Below, piece by piece: positions 35,531 to 46,740 of a DNA stretch of 64,000 nt. This DNA is from Calliopum simillimum (taxonomy: Eukaryota; Arthropoda; Insecta; Diptera; Lauxaniidae): assembly GCA_951812925.1 (NCBI GenBank), contig OX638371.1, forward strand, positions 79,183,697-79,247,696. The letters are read 5' to 3'. A model generated the notes under the pieces. It saw nothing but the letters and a program-made list of their open reading frames with translations. It did no database searches and was not told the DNA's origin. Position 1 is the first letter of the stretch; each line of letters begins with the position of its first letter. The translations under genes and the position numbers were made by a program.

Positions 35531-36470
35531 ACTACCATAATTGGCTTCAAAAATCAAGAGAGGAAAAAATTGTTGAATTCGCAGGCCTGTGTTATGAATA
35601 GTTATGAATTATCTGGAAGCTGTCCAAGTATTCTCAAATATAAGTATGTAAGATTTTGCTTGAGAAAAATTATTTTAGAAACTCCTTGGTCTCAACAATA
35701 AAATGTATAACTTCAATAAGAATCCACTGTTTTTATATCGTGTTGTCTAAAGTTTTGAATCAGCACTTCTTTTGAAAAGCCGCAAAATTTTGGGTATGTG
35801 TCGGTCGGTTTCTCGGAAAGGTTTTTTTTTGATGACTTGGTAATGGTGTTCGATTAAAGAATTTCGATTTGTAGAGCTTATGTTAAGTTTCAATTTGTCA
35901 GTGAACGAGTTATACATTGAAATACGAGCTACATACGAATGTGACACGACAAGTGCAGCGATTGATTTGCTAAGGCTACCTTCAGAAACGAAAAATGAAA
36001 TCAAATAAAATTAACATTTGAACTTAGACAAAACCATTGAGTCTGGTTATTGATGAATATGTTAAGCCACTCATATTTATAAATTACCGGTTTCTCAAAA
36101 AGTTTGTCGAGTGTTTGATATGGTTGTTAGAGATCAAAACATACAAATGTTAACTTAAATGTTTCTATTGATTTCCGATAATTAATATTTGACAACAGTG
36201 TCATATTTGATGACAACATTATTAACTCTTTTTTATTGCAGCTTTGACCGCGTTTACAAGTTGGGTTTTTCTTCATCTTCTAAAGTGCTTGTCAATCAAG
36301 CGGAATTTATCAAAGTGTAGTTTTTTTTTTATTTTGATTCAGCGACATTTTTACAAGTTATACATTTCACTGTTTTTTAGTTTTATGCATATGTTTTATG
36401 CATAGTTGAAAAAAAAAAAAATAAAAATTAATTTGCATTTTATAAACAAAGTTTTGGTGTTTTGTTTTAG
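35531..36470. other. Upstream flank of cuticle gene 2
   Basis: Apparently transposon-poor AT-rich DNA. An 85-codon minus-strand open frame (35747-36004) has no recognised family. This stretch probably holds proximal control elements of the downstream gene. Confidence 0.45.
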
Positions 36471-36476
36471 TTTTGG

Positions 36477-36484
36477 TATAAAAA
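36477..36484 (+). promoter_or_regulatory. TATA box of cuticle gene 2
   Basis: TATAAAAA lies about 129 bp before the proposed ATG. An arthropod-type initiator-like TCAGCT follows at about 36497. The leader then passes through a long A-tract before the start codon. Confidence 0.6.
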
Positions 36485-36605
36485 GATTTCGCTGGGTCAG
36501 CTAGAGGGCATTAATGTGAATTTGTGCCTTTAAGGTGTATCATTAGCAACGATTTTGTGTATTTCATTTAAAAAAAAAAAAAAAAAAAACAATTTGAAAT
36601 TCAAA

Positions 36606-37397
36606 ATGTTTAAATTTGTAAGTTGATGCAATTTGAAAAATACATATGTATATTGTGAATATTTTGTGTGTTTATGTAGCCAATGATGTGATAGAAAACA
36701 CATCTTGAGCAATTACTGTGATGTCAAACATTTCTAAAATAGAAAAAAAAGCTTATACAAAACAAATATTTTATTATAAAAAAGTGGCTTTAATCGAAAT
36801 TATTTAATAAAGTTATTGAAAGCTTAATAAAATGGATAACGAGTGTCATCGATCCGTGTTGTGGTTTGAAAATTCTGGATTACTCCGGGGTTTTGCTCCA
36901 TTTCCTCGTCTATTCTGTATTTTTATCGAAGACCTTTTGTCCTCAACTATAAGCACAATTCATTCCTTTGTGAATGACAGTATTTAACATTTATTATGAT
37001 TTATTCTTTAAAAATAATTTTTTTTTTTCAGGTAATCCTTGCACTACTTTTTGCGTCCGTTAGCGCTGACATCGATGCGACAGTAACACGTTTTGGCAGT
37101 CAAGTGAATATTGACGGTAGCTATGCTTATGATGTTGCACAATCTAATGGTGCTGAATGGCAGGAATCTGGTATTGGCGGAGAATTCGCTAAGGGTTCAT
37201 TCCAGTTTTATACGCCAGAAGGTGAATTTGCTCAAGTATCATATACTGCGGATGAACAAGGTTTCCATCCTGTATCAAATTTGTTGCCAACACCACCACC
37301 AATTCCGGATTATATTCTACGAGCCATAGAATATATACGGGCACATCCTACACAGGAAGAACTTGCCGATCGGGAGGTGCGTGCGCGCCAGTTTTAA
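36606..37397 (+). CDS. RR-1 cuticle protein (CPR family), gene 2; two exons
   Basis: Secreted chitin-binding structural protein of the cuticle. Proposed join: 36606-36617 (ATG TTT AAA TTT, then GTAAGT) and 37032-37397 (after an acceptor with a long T-tract and CAG), phase 0, 125 residues. The spliced signal peptide is MFKFVILALLFASVSA, a classic cuticle-protein leader; the ATG at 36996 lies in the intron. The RR-1 domain covers residues about 33-96: [41 protein letters not shown], then YILRAIEYIRAHP. It shares the four-codon exon, phase and motif order with gene 1 but lacks its His/Gln tail. From memory it resembles the Drosophila Edg78E/Pcp/Cpr67F type. Such genes are usually stage-specific and hormone-timed, but no response element was identified here. 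Family certain; exon 1 very likely. Confidence 0.93.
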
Positions 37398-37519
37398 AGG
37401 AGTAACGCAATTTTATGTTTTGAATAAGACAAAACTAGTATTACAGAATTAAGATATGTATTTATCTATAGTTTTAAATTAAAGTCATAAATTTTAGGAT
37501 GTAATTTTAAAGATAATCA

Positions 37520-37525
37520 AATAAA
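37520..37525 (+). terminator. Polyadenylation signal of cuticle gene 2
   Basis: AATAAA 123 bp after the stop codon, giving a compact 3' UTR like that of gene 1. Confidence 0.65.
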
Positions 37526-38585
37526 GAGAAGTAAATGTAAAAACAAATACACAATTAAGCTTTTTTTAAATAGTAATCATAATATCATCGCTTAACTTAT
37601 ATAACGCCTCTAATTGATTTTTTTTTTTAAAACCAGTTTTTTATTCCTGAACACCAACCTCAAATACACACGGAATATGTTATAAACTGGATTAAAAAAA
37701 AAAAAAAAAAAAAAATGTCGATTAGGGCCGTTTTAAAAGTGACTGCAATATTGGGTCTTATCGTAAATCTGAAAAAAGTTTCCATTCTCAAGAATATACT
37801 CCCTCTCGAGAGGGAGCACTAGAAGTAGTGAATATGGAATGGAAATTCCCCTTCCAGCAGGAATACATTTTTTATTTTAATATCTTTGAAATTTTCAAAA
37901 ACAATCAGTTTGCATCGCTGAGTCTTTCCAATACAGTAGACATTTTGCACAAAAAAAAAAAAAAAACATGGCAACGCTGTGTTCTCAATATCGTTGATAT
38001 TTTTTTCAATTTCCCACTGTATTTTGACATTTAACTTCACAAAAAAAAAAAGATAAACAAGCAATAGCAATAAAATTTGTGAAAATTAAGTTAATGCTTT
38101 TCTTTTCTACTTAAAAAATTACATTTTAAGAATTTTAGTGGATTTTCAAAATAAAAAGTTGGTACCAAAAAAAAATATGAAGTGAAGAGTAGTTTCAGTA
38201 GAACCGGTATAAATTGGAAACGCTTTAATGGATATTAAAAATTTTAGTGTCATTAGGAAGCCATTGCAATAAGCTATAAAATTGTACTAAAGTTTTTAAT
38301 TTGTCAAACGTTATTTATAATTATTCATTTATACAGTATTATTCACTAGCAAAAAGTTGGGGAGTAAATTTTTCCAATAAACGTGAAAAAACTCTATCCC
38401 AAACTAATGCCGATTGCCTTATTTTTCCCTCCCAGAAATTCTTTGTTGTGAGAATAAATTCTAGAGAATATTTACTTACGATAAGGACCATTACGATTAC
38501 TATTAAAATAGTATCATATTAGCTTCCGGAAATAAATAAAGCAGAAGTGAACCGACTGTATTTAATGTAATTTATACAGTAGGCT
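37526..38585. other. Downstream spacer with an 18-bp perfect palindrome
   Basis: AT-rich with several poly-A tracts. CTCCCTCTCGAGAGGGAG at 37799-37816 is a perfect palindrome and GC-rich for this region. No gene was seen. Confidence 0.5.
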
Positions 38586-38589
38586 TAAA

Positions 38590-38910
38590 AAAGTGGGTGG
38601 TGCCACGCCCTCCAAAAAAAGTTCACCATATCTCTGAAATTTATCAACGCAGTTGCATTAAATCTGGCGCATATGTTAAGGGTATAAAGCCAAACAATTT
38701 TCAATGAAGAAATGGGCGTTACCACACCCCTTGAAAAATTAATTCAACATATCTCTGAAACTACTTGACGTAAATAAATTAAATTTGGTATATACGTAAA
38801 AAGAAACAACCGGAAAATAATTTTAATTGTAAAAGTGGGTGGTGCCACGCCTTCTGAGAAAACTTATTCGTCATACCTCTGAAATTATTTGATGCACATA
38901 GATGAGACTT
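38590..38910. repeat. Three diverged 120-bp units with 'gtgggtggtgccacgcc' core
   Basis: Cores lie near 38594, 38712 (variant 'atgggcgttaccacacc') and 38833. Each is followed by 'catatctctgaaa' and 'ttaaatttgg'-like text. It is the same broad family as the repeats at 16865, 51200 and 63010. Confidence 0.6.
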
Positions 38911-39020
38911 AGTATGTATGTAAAATGCATCAAAAGAAATAACATCTACTAAAAAAATTTGTTTATCCCTTTGATTTCATCTCTAAGCTGTAAGCAGTAA
39001 GTTTGTTTAAACAAATATTA

Positions 39021-39901
39021 CACAGGTTTACAAAAAAAAAAAATTGTCATGGCGTTTTGACCAGACTATGTGTTTCCTAGGGATTTTGACGTCCTGAATC
39101 CGAATTCCGGGTCCGTTTTTTTCCAGAACGTCTGAGAAAAAAGATTTCAAGGTCATATGGAGGTCAAAATGGGGTTCATGTGTCGCTTAGTGATAAATTA
39201 TGAAACTAATTTTTAATCATTGAGCTCTTAGGCTTTAAAAAGAACATGTGAGCAAAAAGTGTATCTCGGACCTAGTTTCGGAGATATAGCCATCGGAAGA
39301 TCAGAATATATATCTTCTATGAAAACCACTATAAGTTGGGAACCCCTGAAAGGATTTGGAAAATATTAGTGTCATATGAAAGGTATTTTGTTGTTGTTTT
39401 TATTGTTGTTGTTGTTTTTGTTGTTGTTGCTGGTGTTGTTGATTTATTTGTTGTTGTTGTTATTGAAAAATTTCACAAAATTTCTAAAAAGCTCATATCT
39501 CGAAAACTATGAATTCAATTGAAAATATTTTCAAAACATTTTTATAGGCTGTCAAAATACCTTTCATATGACACCAATATTTTACAAATCTATCCAGGGG
39601 TTCCCAACTTATATCGTTTTTCATAGACGATATATTCCAATCTTCCGATGGCTATATCTCCGAAACTAGGTCCGAGATACCCTTTTCGATCACATATTCT
39701 TTTTAAGGGCTAAGAACTCAATGATAAAAAATTTGTTTCAGAATTAAAGCGAATTTATCACTAAACGACACATGACCTCCATATGACCTTGAAAAATTTT
39801 TCTCAGACGGACCCGGGAGTCGGATTCAGGACGTCAAAGTCCCTAGGAAACACATAGTCCGGTCAAAACGCCATGACATTTTTTTTTTTTGTAAACCTGT
39901 G
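39021..39901. mobile_element. Harbinger-like palindromic element A, TTA duplication
   Basis: The inverted ends CACAGGTTTACAAAAA and TTTTTGTAAACCTGTG are flanked by TTA on both sides (39018-39020, 39902-39904). The arms continue inward over about 370 bp ('aaaacgccatgac', 'tccgagatac', 'ggttcccaact' and others) to a loop with an impure (TTG)n microsatellite at about 39388-39465. The 3-bp TWA duplication suggests the PIF/Harbinger superfamily. It is non-autonomous. Relatives are at 47129-47937 and, more diverged, at 55597-56577. Confidence 0.85.
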
Positions 39902-39904
39902 TTA

Positions 39905-40233
39905 TCTTGAGGTGCCCTGGTCTGATGACATTTTATCCTGGCTTTTCTTTTTTCTGAGATTAATTTTAAAATTTCTCTGGGATAATTGTTGCCTATTATT
40001 TTTTTTTTTCAATTTCAGGGGTAGTAACCCATGCTGACTTCTGAAAGTTATTAATAAAGTTTTCTACCTCATGGTCAAGTTGTCCATTTATCTGTAGTGG
40101 TACCATTAAGTCAATCTTTTCTTGCAATATTTTTTCAATTAATAAATCATTGTCACCATTCCAAATTGATTTACAGAGATATTAACAATTTCAACTTATA
40201 ATTTGGAGAAAAATTAATACATATGAGTTGTAA
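39905..40233. other. Spacer, nothing recognised
   Basis: AT-rich text between two MITE-type insertions; no gene or shared repeat was seen. Confidence 0.5.
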
Positions 40234-40241
40234 GTCTAGTT

Positions 40242-40718
40242 CAAGGGTGTCAGCGTTTTCAAATCACTGAGCCAAGCGCATGCAGCGCAGTCAGCGCAAA
40301 ATTTTCGCTTTTACAACAACTTCAAATTCGAATTACAACAATCACAAAAACAATTTTTTGTTGTTTTTTCATGCCTCATTTACAAAAACAATAATATTTC
40401 AACAATTTTCAAATTTCTAAGGACTAGGACACAGATGCGCAATGCTGTTGCGTCGTTGCGGAAGTGCGGTTTGCGAAAGTTTGACATTTGTAAAACAACA
40501 AACACATTGCCGAAAATTTCGCACTACTTCTGCAATTTCTCAAGATGGAAATATTCACATTGAACTTTGTTTTATGTTGGTTGGCTGCAAAAATGCGAAA
40601 TTTTGACGAGCATGAAAAAAAAAACAACAAAAATTATTTCTATGATTGTTGTACAGAAATATTGATGTTGTTGGTCGAGCCAAAATTGGCTCACTTTTGT
40701 TCTACGCTAACACCCTTG
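40242..40718. mobile_element. hAT-type MITE, 477 bp, 8-bp duplication
   Basis: The ends are CAAGGGTGTCAGCG and, inverted, CGCTAACACCCTTG. The flanks are 'gtctagtt' (40234-40241) and 'ctctagtt' (40719-40726), a 7/8 match. An 8-bp duplication and CA(A/G)GGTG-type ends are typical of the hAT superfamily. The interior is rich in 'acaacaa'/'ttgttg' and has no transposase. Confidence 0.8.
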
Positions 40719-40726
40719 CTCTAGTT

Positions 40727-42125
40727 ACCAAAAATATGCTCTGTTACAGCAACCAAATGTTCCATGAGGAAAGTTGGTAACTTAACTTGCCAACCACCAT
40801 TAAAAAATATTTTACGGACATTACATTGGTATGTAGGACTTACAACCACTGTTTTTTAAAGAAAAATCAACTTATAACTTTGCATAAGTTATCAACTTAA
40901 GTTGCCAAGTTTTTGGATGGAGACCTCACTAAAATATACTTAGGTTTTAATTTCAAAAATTACTTCCAGATCTTCAAATTTCAAGCTAGAGGTACCAAAG
41001 TTTGACACAAGATAGAGTCTAATACGCAAATTTCGAAAATTATTGTTGAGTTACCAACTTTTACGTTGTTTGTATCGATATAATCTTCCTTCAAACCCTT
41101 ATAGCAGTGACATCTTTAAATTTAAGAAAAACCGTCACCGACAATCTACTCCATATATCCACTCATAATTTAACCTTTCTCATTTTTTTTAAACTTAACA
41201 CGGTGAATTACATCCATACGGACCCTAGCTTATGTTCAAAATGCTGCTCAAAATTCTCCATTGCCATCTTAATTAAATAATAATGCCATTATACAAATTT
41301 CAATAAGTTTTTCCCTTTCATTTTAGTAATTATTACCATAACACATAAAGTAATTGAAATATTTTCAAACAGCAACAAATTCAAGCAATTATCCTTCACC
41401 CATATATCATAATTTCAAAATGTCTTGTGTGCACCACTACTTTGATGGACATTCTTTCATGTGCAAAAAAATAAAAATGTTTTTCCATTACTCTTATTTA
41501 TGAATTTTGTTACCATGTAAATTGCATATCATCATTTCACTATCTTCATAGCGATGGGTATGTTATGGTATGAGAGATGTGACAAGAGCGGCACCACTGG
41601 CATCTTTAACTCTAAGTGATAAGTCTTATACACTCACTTAAGGAACAGCAGCAGCGTCATGACACATTTTCATTTATGCTCACATACACTCATATAGTTA
41701 TTATGTGTAAAGGAATTTTTTTTATTATTTGCTTTTAACACGTTCCTAGTATCATCCTCATCCTCATCATCATCATCAACATTGTCATTATGATTGGCAT
41801 AATACATTGTACACTTCATCCGGATAATCGTGAGACTCGATTTTCATTATATTTAGTTGTATTTATTTATTTACATATTTATTTAACTGCTTATCTTTGT
41901 TTTGTCTGTGTTGATATATGTTTATGTTGTGCATATATTAGTGTGTAGTCTGTCTGCATATTTGTTCCATATTCTTTACATATTTTTGTGAATAAAATCC
42001 TCATCTAAGAGTGGAACTCATCAAAAAATATTTTTAATTTAAGAACTTCTTACTTAAAAAGGAAAATTTTAGTTCAAAACTTTAAACTGCAAAACTGAAT
42101 GTACAGCTTGCATATTTTCCCAAAT
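40727..42125. other. Intergenic spacer, no gene seen
   Basis: AT-rich, apparently single-copy. A (CAT/CTCAT)n tract lies near 41755-41790. Confidence 0.5.
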
Positions 42126-42131
42126 TTGGAA

Positions 42132-42377
42132 TCAAAAAATTCCAGGATTTTGCGATATTCTTTCTTCAAAGGGCATCGCATGTTTCAAAACAGTGGCTTC
42201 AGCACTTTCCAGCCGCGGATTCGGTTTCACTTCCGCCAAAAACAAATGCTTTGCAATTGAAGCAAAAAATATAAAACTAAACACGTAGTAGGATTCGATA
42301 GATTTTTTTTTACAAAAATATCTCTTTAAATAGTATGGGAAGAGTGCCGCCTGCGGGAGTAGTTCGGGTGTGTGCAT
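42132..42377 (-). pseudogene. Possible pogo/CENP-B-type HTH relic
   Basis: The minus-strand frame includes FLAEVKPNPRLESAEATVLK and HAMPFEERISQ, similar in layout to the second CENP-B HTH helix region of pogo-like transposases (F-L...NP.L..R..EAT...A). The neighbouring relic at 42838-43140 supports this, though it lies on the opposite strand. The match is suggestive rather than certain. Confidence 0.4.
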
Positions 42378-42837
42378 CCCCCGTAACTTTTGCCAGAAAA
42401 CAAATGCGGCTGTTATGACTAATGTTAAGCGGGTGTTATGACAACACGAAGTTTTTGTGTATATACAGGAACAAACGAAACAGACGCATATGCTTTGTGC
42501 TGAGAAGAAAATAATTTTTCAGTAGGGAAAAGTCAACAAAAAAGTTTTTTTCAATAACTTTTCAAGTGCGATAAGTCGAAGTGAATCAATCGAAAAGCTG
42601 AGTGTAATCTATATTTATGCAGTAAATTTATTATATTTTGTGATTGAAAACTGAATGCAACTTAAATGTTCATACAACACAATTTGCTCATTGCTTTTCA
42701 AAGTGGTTGTCAAAGTCGAGTGTTGGCCCCGAATTTGTTCGGGTGTGGGCACCCACTTTATTTTATTTAAAGCTTGCATTTTATTAAAATATCTTCGTGG
42801 ATGCCAACATTACTAATTTAAATGGTGTTTTTATGCC

Positions 42838-43140
42838 ATGCTTGATGGTGGTAAGGTGGCATACCACATTGCAAAAAATTTAGTTTCCAGACAAGTGGAC
42901 CGACGAGCAAATGGCGGGCATGGACTGGTACAAAAAATGCATGCTTGGCAAAAGAGCAATTTGAACGAGAGCTAGAAATAACGTCACCTAGCTGGCTTAG
43001 TCTGCAAAACAATAGTTCTGGCATCAAGTCTGGTATCAGGGCAACAGGCATGATGCCATTCGATTCAGACGTTTTTAGTGACGCTGACTTTGTTGAAGCC
43101 GCTGAGCAGAATTTGTTGATATTGTGTGTCTCCAAAATAA
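42838..43140 (+). pseudogene. pogo-like transposase relic (HTH plus C-terminus)
   Basis: Three plus-strand frames join into a recognisable order: KVAYHIAKNL (near 42854), DKWTDEQMAGMDWYKKCML (near 42894-42950) and GIKSGIRATGMMPFDSDVFS followed by DADF (near 43019-43090). The first two are the CENP-B HTH region and the last is the usual 'G(F/I)R.TG..P(F/L)....F...DF' C-terminus. The catalytic DDE core is deleted. GTGGGCACCC near 42749 and GGGTGCCCAC near 43214 could be its terminal inverted repeats. Confidence 0.65.
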
Positions 43141-43224
43141 ATTAATTTTGCTTTCTCCTCCATTTGATTGCGTTTAACTTCATAATTTCCCATTTTTAGC
43201 CGATTTTCTAAGGGTGCCCACAAC

Positions 43225-43685
43225 TGAACCAAAATTTTTTATTTGTCAAAAATGACGAAATCAATTTAGTTTCTTCACCAGTAGTTAGCTAAGGTCTCTA
43301 ACTTTCCCTTCATACTTCTATGTCGGCATAATAGGGGAGACTGGGGCACATTTGACACTAAATTTTCAAAGACCTGTATCCTTGAAAATTATTGAACGAT
43401 CTTAATACTCTTTACTGTTTCTGAAACATTGATTATTTAAAATTAAAACCAAGACAACAAAAAAAATATTAAAAAAACTGCATTAAGAGTTATTTTTATG
43501 TTGAATTTGAAATTCGAATGCTAACTGCAGCCTTACATAGAATCATTATGTAATCAGTTTCAATTCAATTAAACAAAAGTAAACAAATAAGAGAAAGGAA
43601 AATAGAAAAGTGAAATAAAAAAATGTTGGATAAAAAATATTTTAATAAAAAAAAAAACCAAGCAAAAAAAAATAAAAAACAATAT
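43225..43685. other. AT-rich spacer
   Basis: A lone 'ggggagactggggcacattt' at 43335 resembles a pogo-type terminal repeat without a partner. Poly-A tracts follow. No gene was seen. Confidence 0.4.
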
Positions 43686-43689
43686 AAAG

Positions 43690-43850
43690 AAATCACCCGT
43701 ACTGGGTTCGAACTCATGTTGTTCTTACTGAAGCCTTTCAAAAAATCATTGTGTAAGTGCTACTAAATTTCTATGGGGACAAGGTCTTTTAAAGTGCTTG
43801 TCTCAGAAGCGCCTGTAATTTTTCCTCTTGGGATATTTCTACTTAATAAT
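43690..43850 (-). repeat. tRNA-like (SINE?) repeat
   Basis: The complement contains GAGTTCGAACCCAG, a good RNA polymerase III B-box/T-arm, about 50 bases after a weak A-box-like GTAGCACTTA. It continues into a CGGGTGATT end. The clover-leaf is not convincing, so this is not a working tRNA gene. A relative lies at 3148-3262. Confidence 0.45.
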
Positions 43851-45335
43851 CTTACAAGCGTATATTCTAATTTGTTTTAAAAGTTCCTTACGTGTAGATA
43901 TTTCAAGACATGAGAACATTTAACGAGCACGGTTCGCATTATCTCTTTACTTTCATTTGCGAAAGGATAACATTAAGGTTTCTTTGTTTGTTCTATTGTT
44001 GTTAACAACAAAACTTCTTTCGTTGTTGGCAGTAATTGAGTTATTAAGTGCTGTCATAACTGTTATTTGATTATGTGTTTTTATATGGCATAATTTCCGC
44101 TTCTTCTGAGAACATTAAGAAAAAAGTGCAGATGATTTATACAAATGCAGGTATATGAAAACTTAATGATTGCCTAAAGTTATAGAAGTTATTTTAAATT
44201 GAACCATTCACATTTGAAATGTAGCACATGCAGCTTTTAACGTTGCATAATTTTGGGAACTTAAGAAAATATTTTTTTTTCCATACAAGTGCCATTAATA
44301 TACAAATTTAAATAAAAAATCATGTTAAAAGTAAAAATTATTTATGGACAATTATTTTTATTCAAATGTAACCACAATCTATGCAATGGTAACGACTCTA
44401 AACACCTTAGCTTTAAGATGTAAATATTTTTTAGCCTGAAAATATATAGAATAAAATCTTATGCCAACACAGATTAACTTACAAAACTATGTATGTATGT
44501 ATGTAATGCAAATTCAATCATAATCTACTTTATGAAATATTCCTCGTAAGCAATATGAAAAAAAAAAAAAAATTCCTTGAGAAAACTGTTTGCGTATTTT
44601 TCATTCCATGCAAAATCTTTAATCTTCAATATGACAAAGCCACCATATGCTGGATAAAATACTCGCACATTAATATGAAATCCTTTCTTTTCATTTTGCT
44701 ACATAATTCCAAGAATCCCTCAGTGTAACGCTACGCTATCTGCACTGAAAAAGCGGGGTAGATCCTGTACAATCCATATCCGGCGGAAATAAGAGCGAAC
44801 TGTGAGTAGTCGAAGAACAGCATGGTGCAGAATTTTATCGATTTTATTTGTTGCATGCAAACGAATTAACAGGAAGTGCACCACACATACTCGCACACAC
44901 ACGATTCGCATGAGCTAAAGTAAATTGCCTTACCAATACAAACGAGTACGTATACACATTGTACACAAACAAATAAAGTTGCTGCCGACTATTTGTTTGT
45001 TGAAGTGAAACAGGTTGCGGTAGAAATTGTCAAAGGATTTGAAGTCTTCATTAAAATTCCATTGCATGCAACTTCTGATTGTGATTTTTTTTTTCATCCT
45101 TGCATCATGTAATAAAGCATTGATTTGCTTATAAGCACATACTTACATATATATGTAAGTTTTACATGGCAGGTTTTGTTTGTTATTTAATTGAAAATTC
45201 AAGTATAAAATAGTTTAATATCCTTTCAGTGATGGAGTTTCATAAGGCGTTTGAGTTTAACCTTTTCTTTACAATTTGTTTTTGAACTTTTATCTTTTTT
45301 TTCACCTTTAAACTTAAAAATACTTTTGAATTTTT
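43851..45335. other. Intergenic spacer, no gene seen
   Basis: AT-rich, with (TATG)n near 44490-44505 and a slightly GC-richer patch at 44740-44890. No transposon ends were recognised; it may be host single-copy DNA. Confidence 0.5.
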
Positions 45336-45339
45336 TAAA

Positions 45340-45910
45340 AAAAAAAAAAATCCTTAAATTTCTTTTAAAAGTACTTTAAATTAAAGCATAATTTATAAGC
45401 TTCAAAATGATGTATGATCCAAAATGGGACTCGGTCGCTAGATGAGAGTTTTTGGCTTTTGAACGCCCGCGGCAGCCAAAACCCTTTGTTTACTCAAAAG
45501 GAAGTCATCTTACGAAAAAAACGTACTAGGCATAAAATGCTTAGAATCGTTCAAGAAATACGTGTGAAATTTTTGGGAATTTTTTGGAAAGTTAAAAAAG
45601 AAATTTTTTTTCTTTGAATAATTGTTGAACAAATTAAAAAAAAAAAAATGTTTCAAAAATTATCCAAAAAAATGTTTAAAAAAATTCCAAAAAAATTCAC
45701 ACGTATTTCTTGAACGATTCTAAGCATTTTATGCCTTGTACACTTTTTTCGTAAGATGACTTCCTTTTGAGTAAACAAAGGGTTTTGCCTGCCGCGGGTG
45801 TTCAAAAGCCAAAAACTCTCATCCAGCGACTGAATCCCATCTTGAGTCATACATCATTTTAAAACCTATAAATTATGCTTTAATTTAAAGTACTTTAAAA
45901 AAAATTTACA
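45340..45910. mobile_element. Palindromic foldback element with mirrored open frames
   Basis: The arms at about 45340-45605 and 45648-45910 are inverted copies around a short A/T spacer. Each arm carries an open frame reading inward (45414-45617 plus, 45653-45850 minus). The peptides are nearly the same: RSLDESFWLLNARG against QSLDESFWLLNTRG, then NPLFTQKEVILRKK and RHKMLRIVQEIRV in both. The peptide is not recognised. Partial copies are at 17390-17720 and 59466-59596. Confidence 0.85.
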
Positions 45911-46740
45911 GGGGATTGGTTTGCACAATAACTTTTTTTAATGAAATTTGGCTGAAATTGATCTAACCGTTCTCTTTCAAATTCCACCAAAACATTAGCT
46001 ATACCACAATAGCATCAGTTCCCCTAAGTTCATATTCTCGTTCCTTAAAGTTAGCTCTATCTCCATTAGCCGTGAGAGCGTTTTTTCGATTTAGGGGCGT
46101 GGCATCGCCCACTTAAAAACATAATGATCATTTCTTCGTTACAAAATTCTAAAAATAAAATGGGAAGCTTTGTGAATTTACACAGTTAAACACTTATTTC
46201 GCAATACTTAGCACTTACTCTTATTGAATATAAAAAAACTTCACCAAAACGCAACTTTTTCTTAACAAAATTTTTTTGCAAAAAATCCGGAAAAAAAATC
46301 AAGCACACGCGACTTAAGTTTTGTTCAATTGACACCGTAAAAATGTTGTTTGGTGCATGACAGCAACACATCCTTGGTTTTTTATGTTTTCTGATAGGAT
46401 AAAAGCAGTGACGTTCAAAGGTTCTTTCCCAAATCGGAGATATGCGACCATACCACATTGAAAAACTATACCACAATAGCATCAGTTCCCCTAATGTTTT
46501 TAAGTGGGCGGTGCCACGCGCCAATGCATTGATTTTTATAAAATTCGGTATGGAGAAAGAATGAACAGGACGTCGCTATTGTGACCAAGCTGTTGCACCC
46601 ATTTTATGAATTCAGATATCCTGAACCCTAAGGAAGAATACTAAAAGTTTGTACAAGGGTACAAAAACTTTTTGCTTTATAGTCGAATCGAAATGGTCGA
46701 ATTCCAGTCACAAGGCGAACTCTAGTTTATATAAATGTTA
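45911..46740. repeat. Repeat cluster with a 29-bp direct repeat
   Basis: The 29-bp sequence beginning 'ctataccacaatagcatcag' occurs identically at 45999-46027 and 46466-46494. Next to it 'gcatcgcccacttaaaaaca' (46102) is mirrored by 'tgtttttaagtgggcggtgc' (46495). A 112-codon minus-strand open frame (46186-46524) fills the interval and matches nothing I know. Bases 46695-46735 ('tggtcgaatt', 'gcgaactctagt') recur at 63867-63902. Confidence 0.55.

Noticed and set aside
39388..39465. (TTG)n tract as poly-Leu or poly-Gln coding sequence
   Set aside because: It is the loop of a palindromic transposon and differs in length and frame in the second copy.
43690..43780. Functional tRNA gene
   Set aside because: A B box is present, but acceptor, D-arm and anticodon stems do not pair convincingly.
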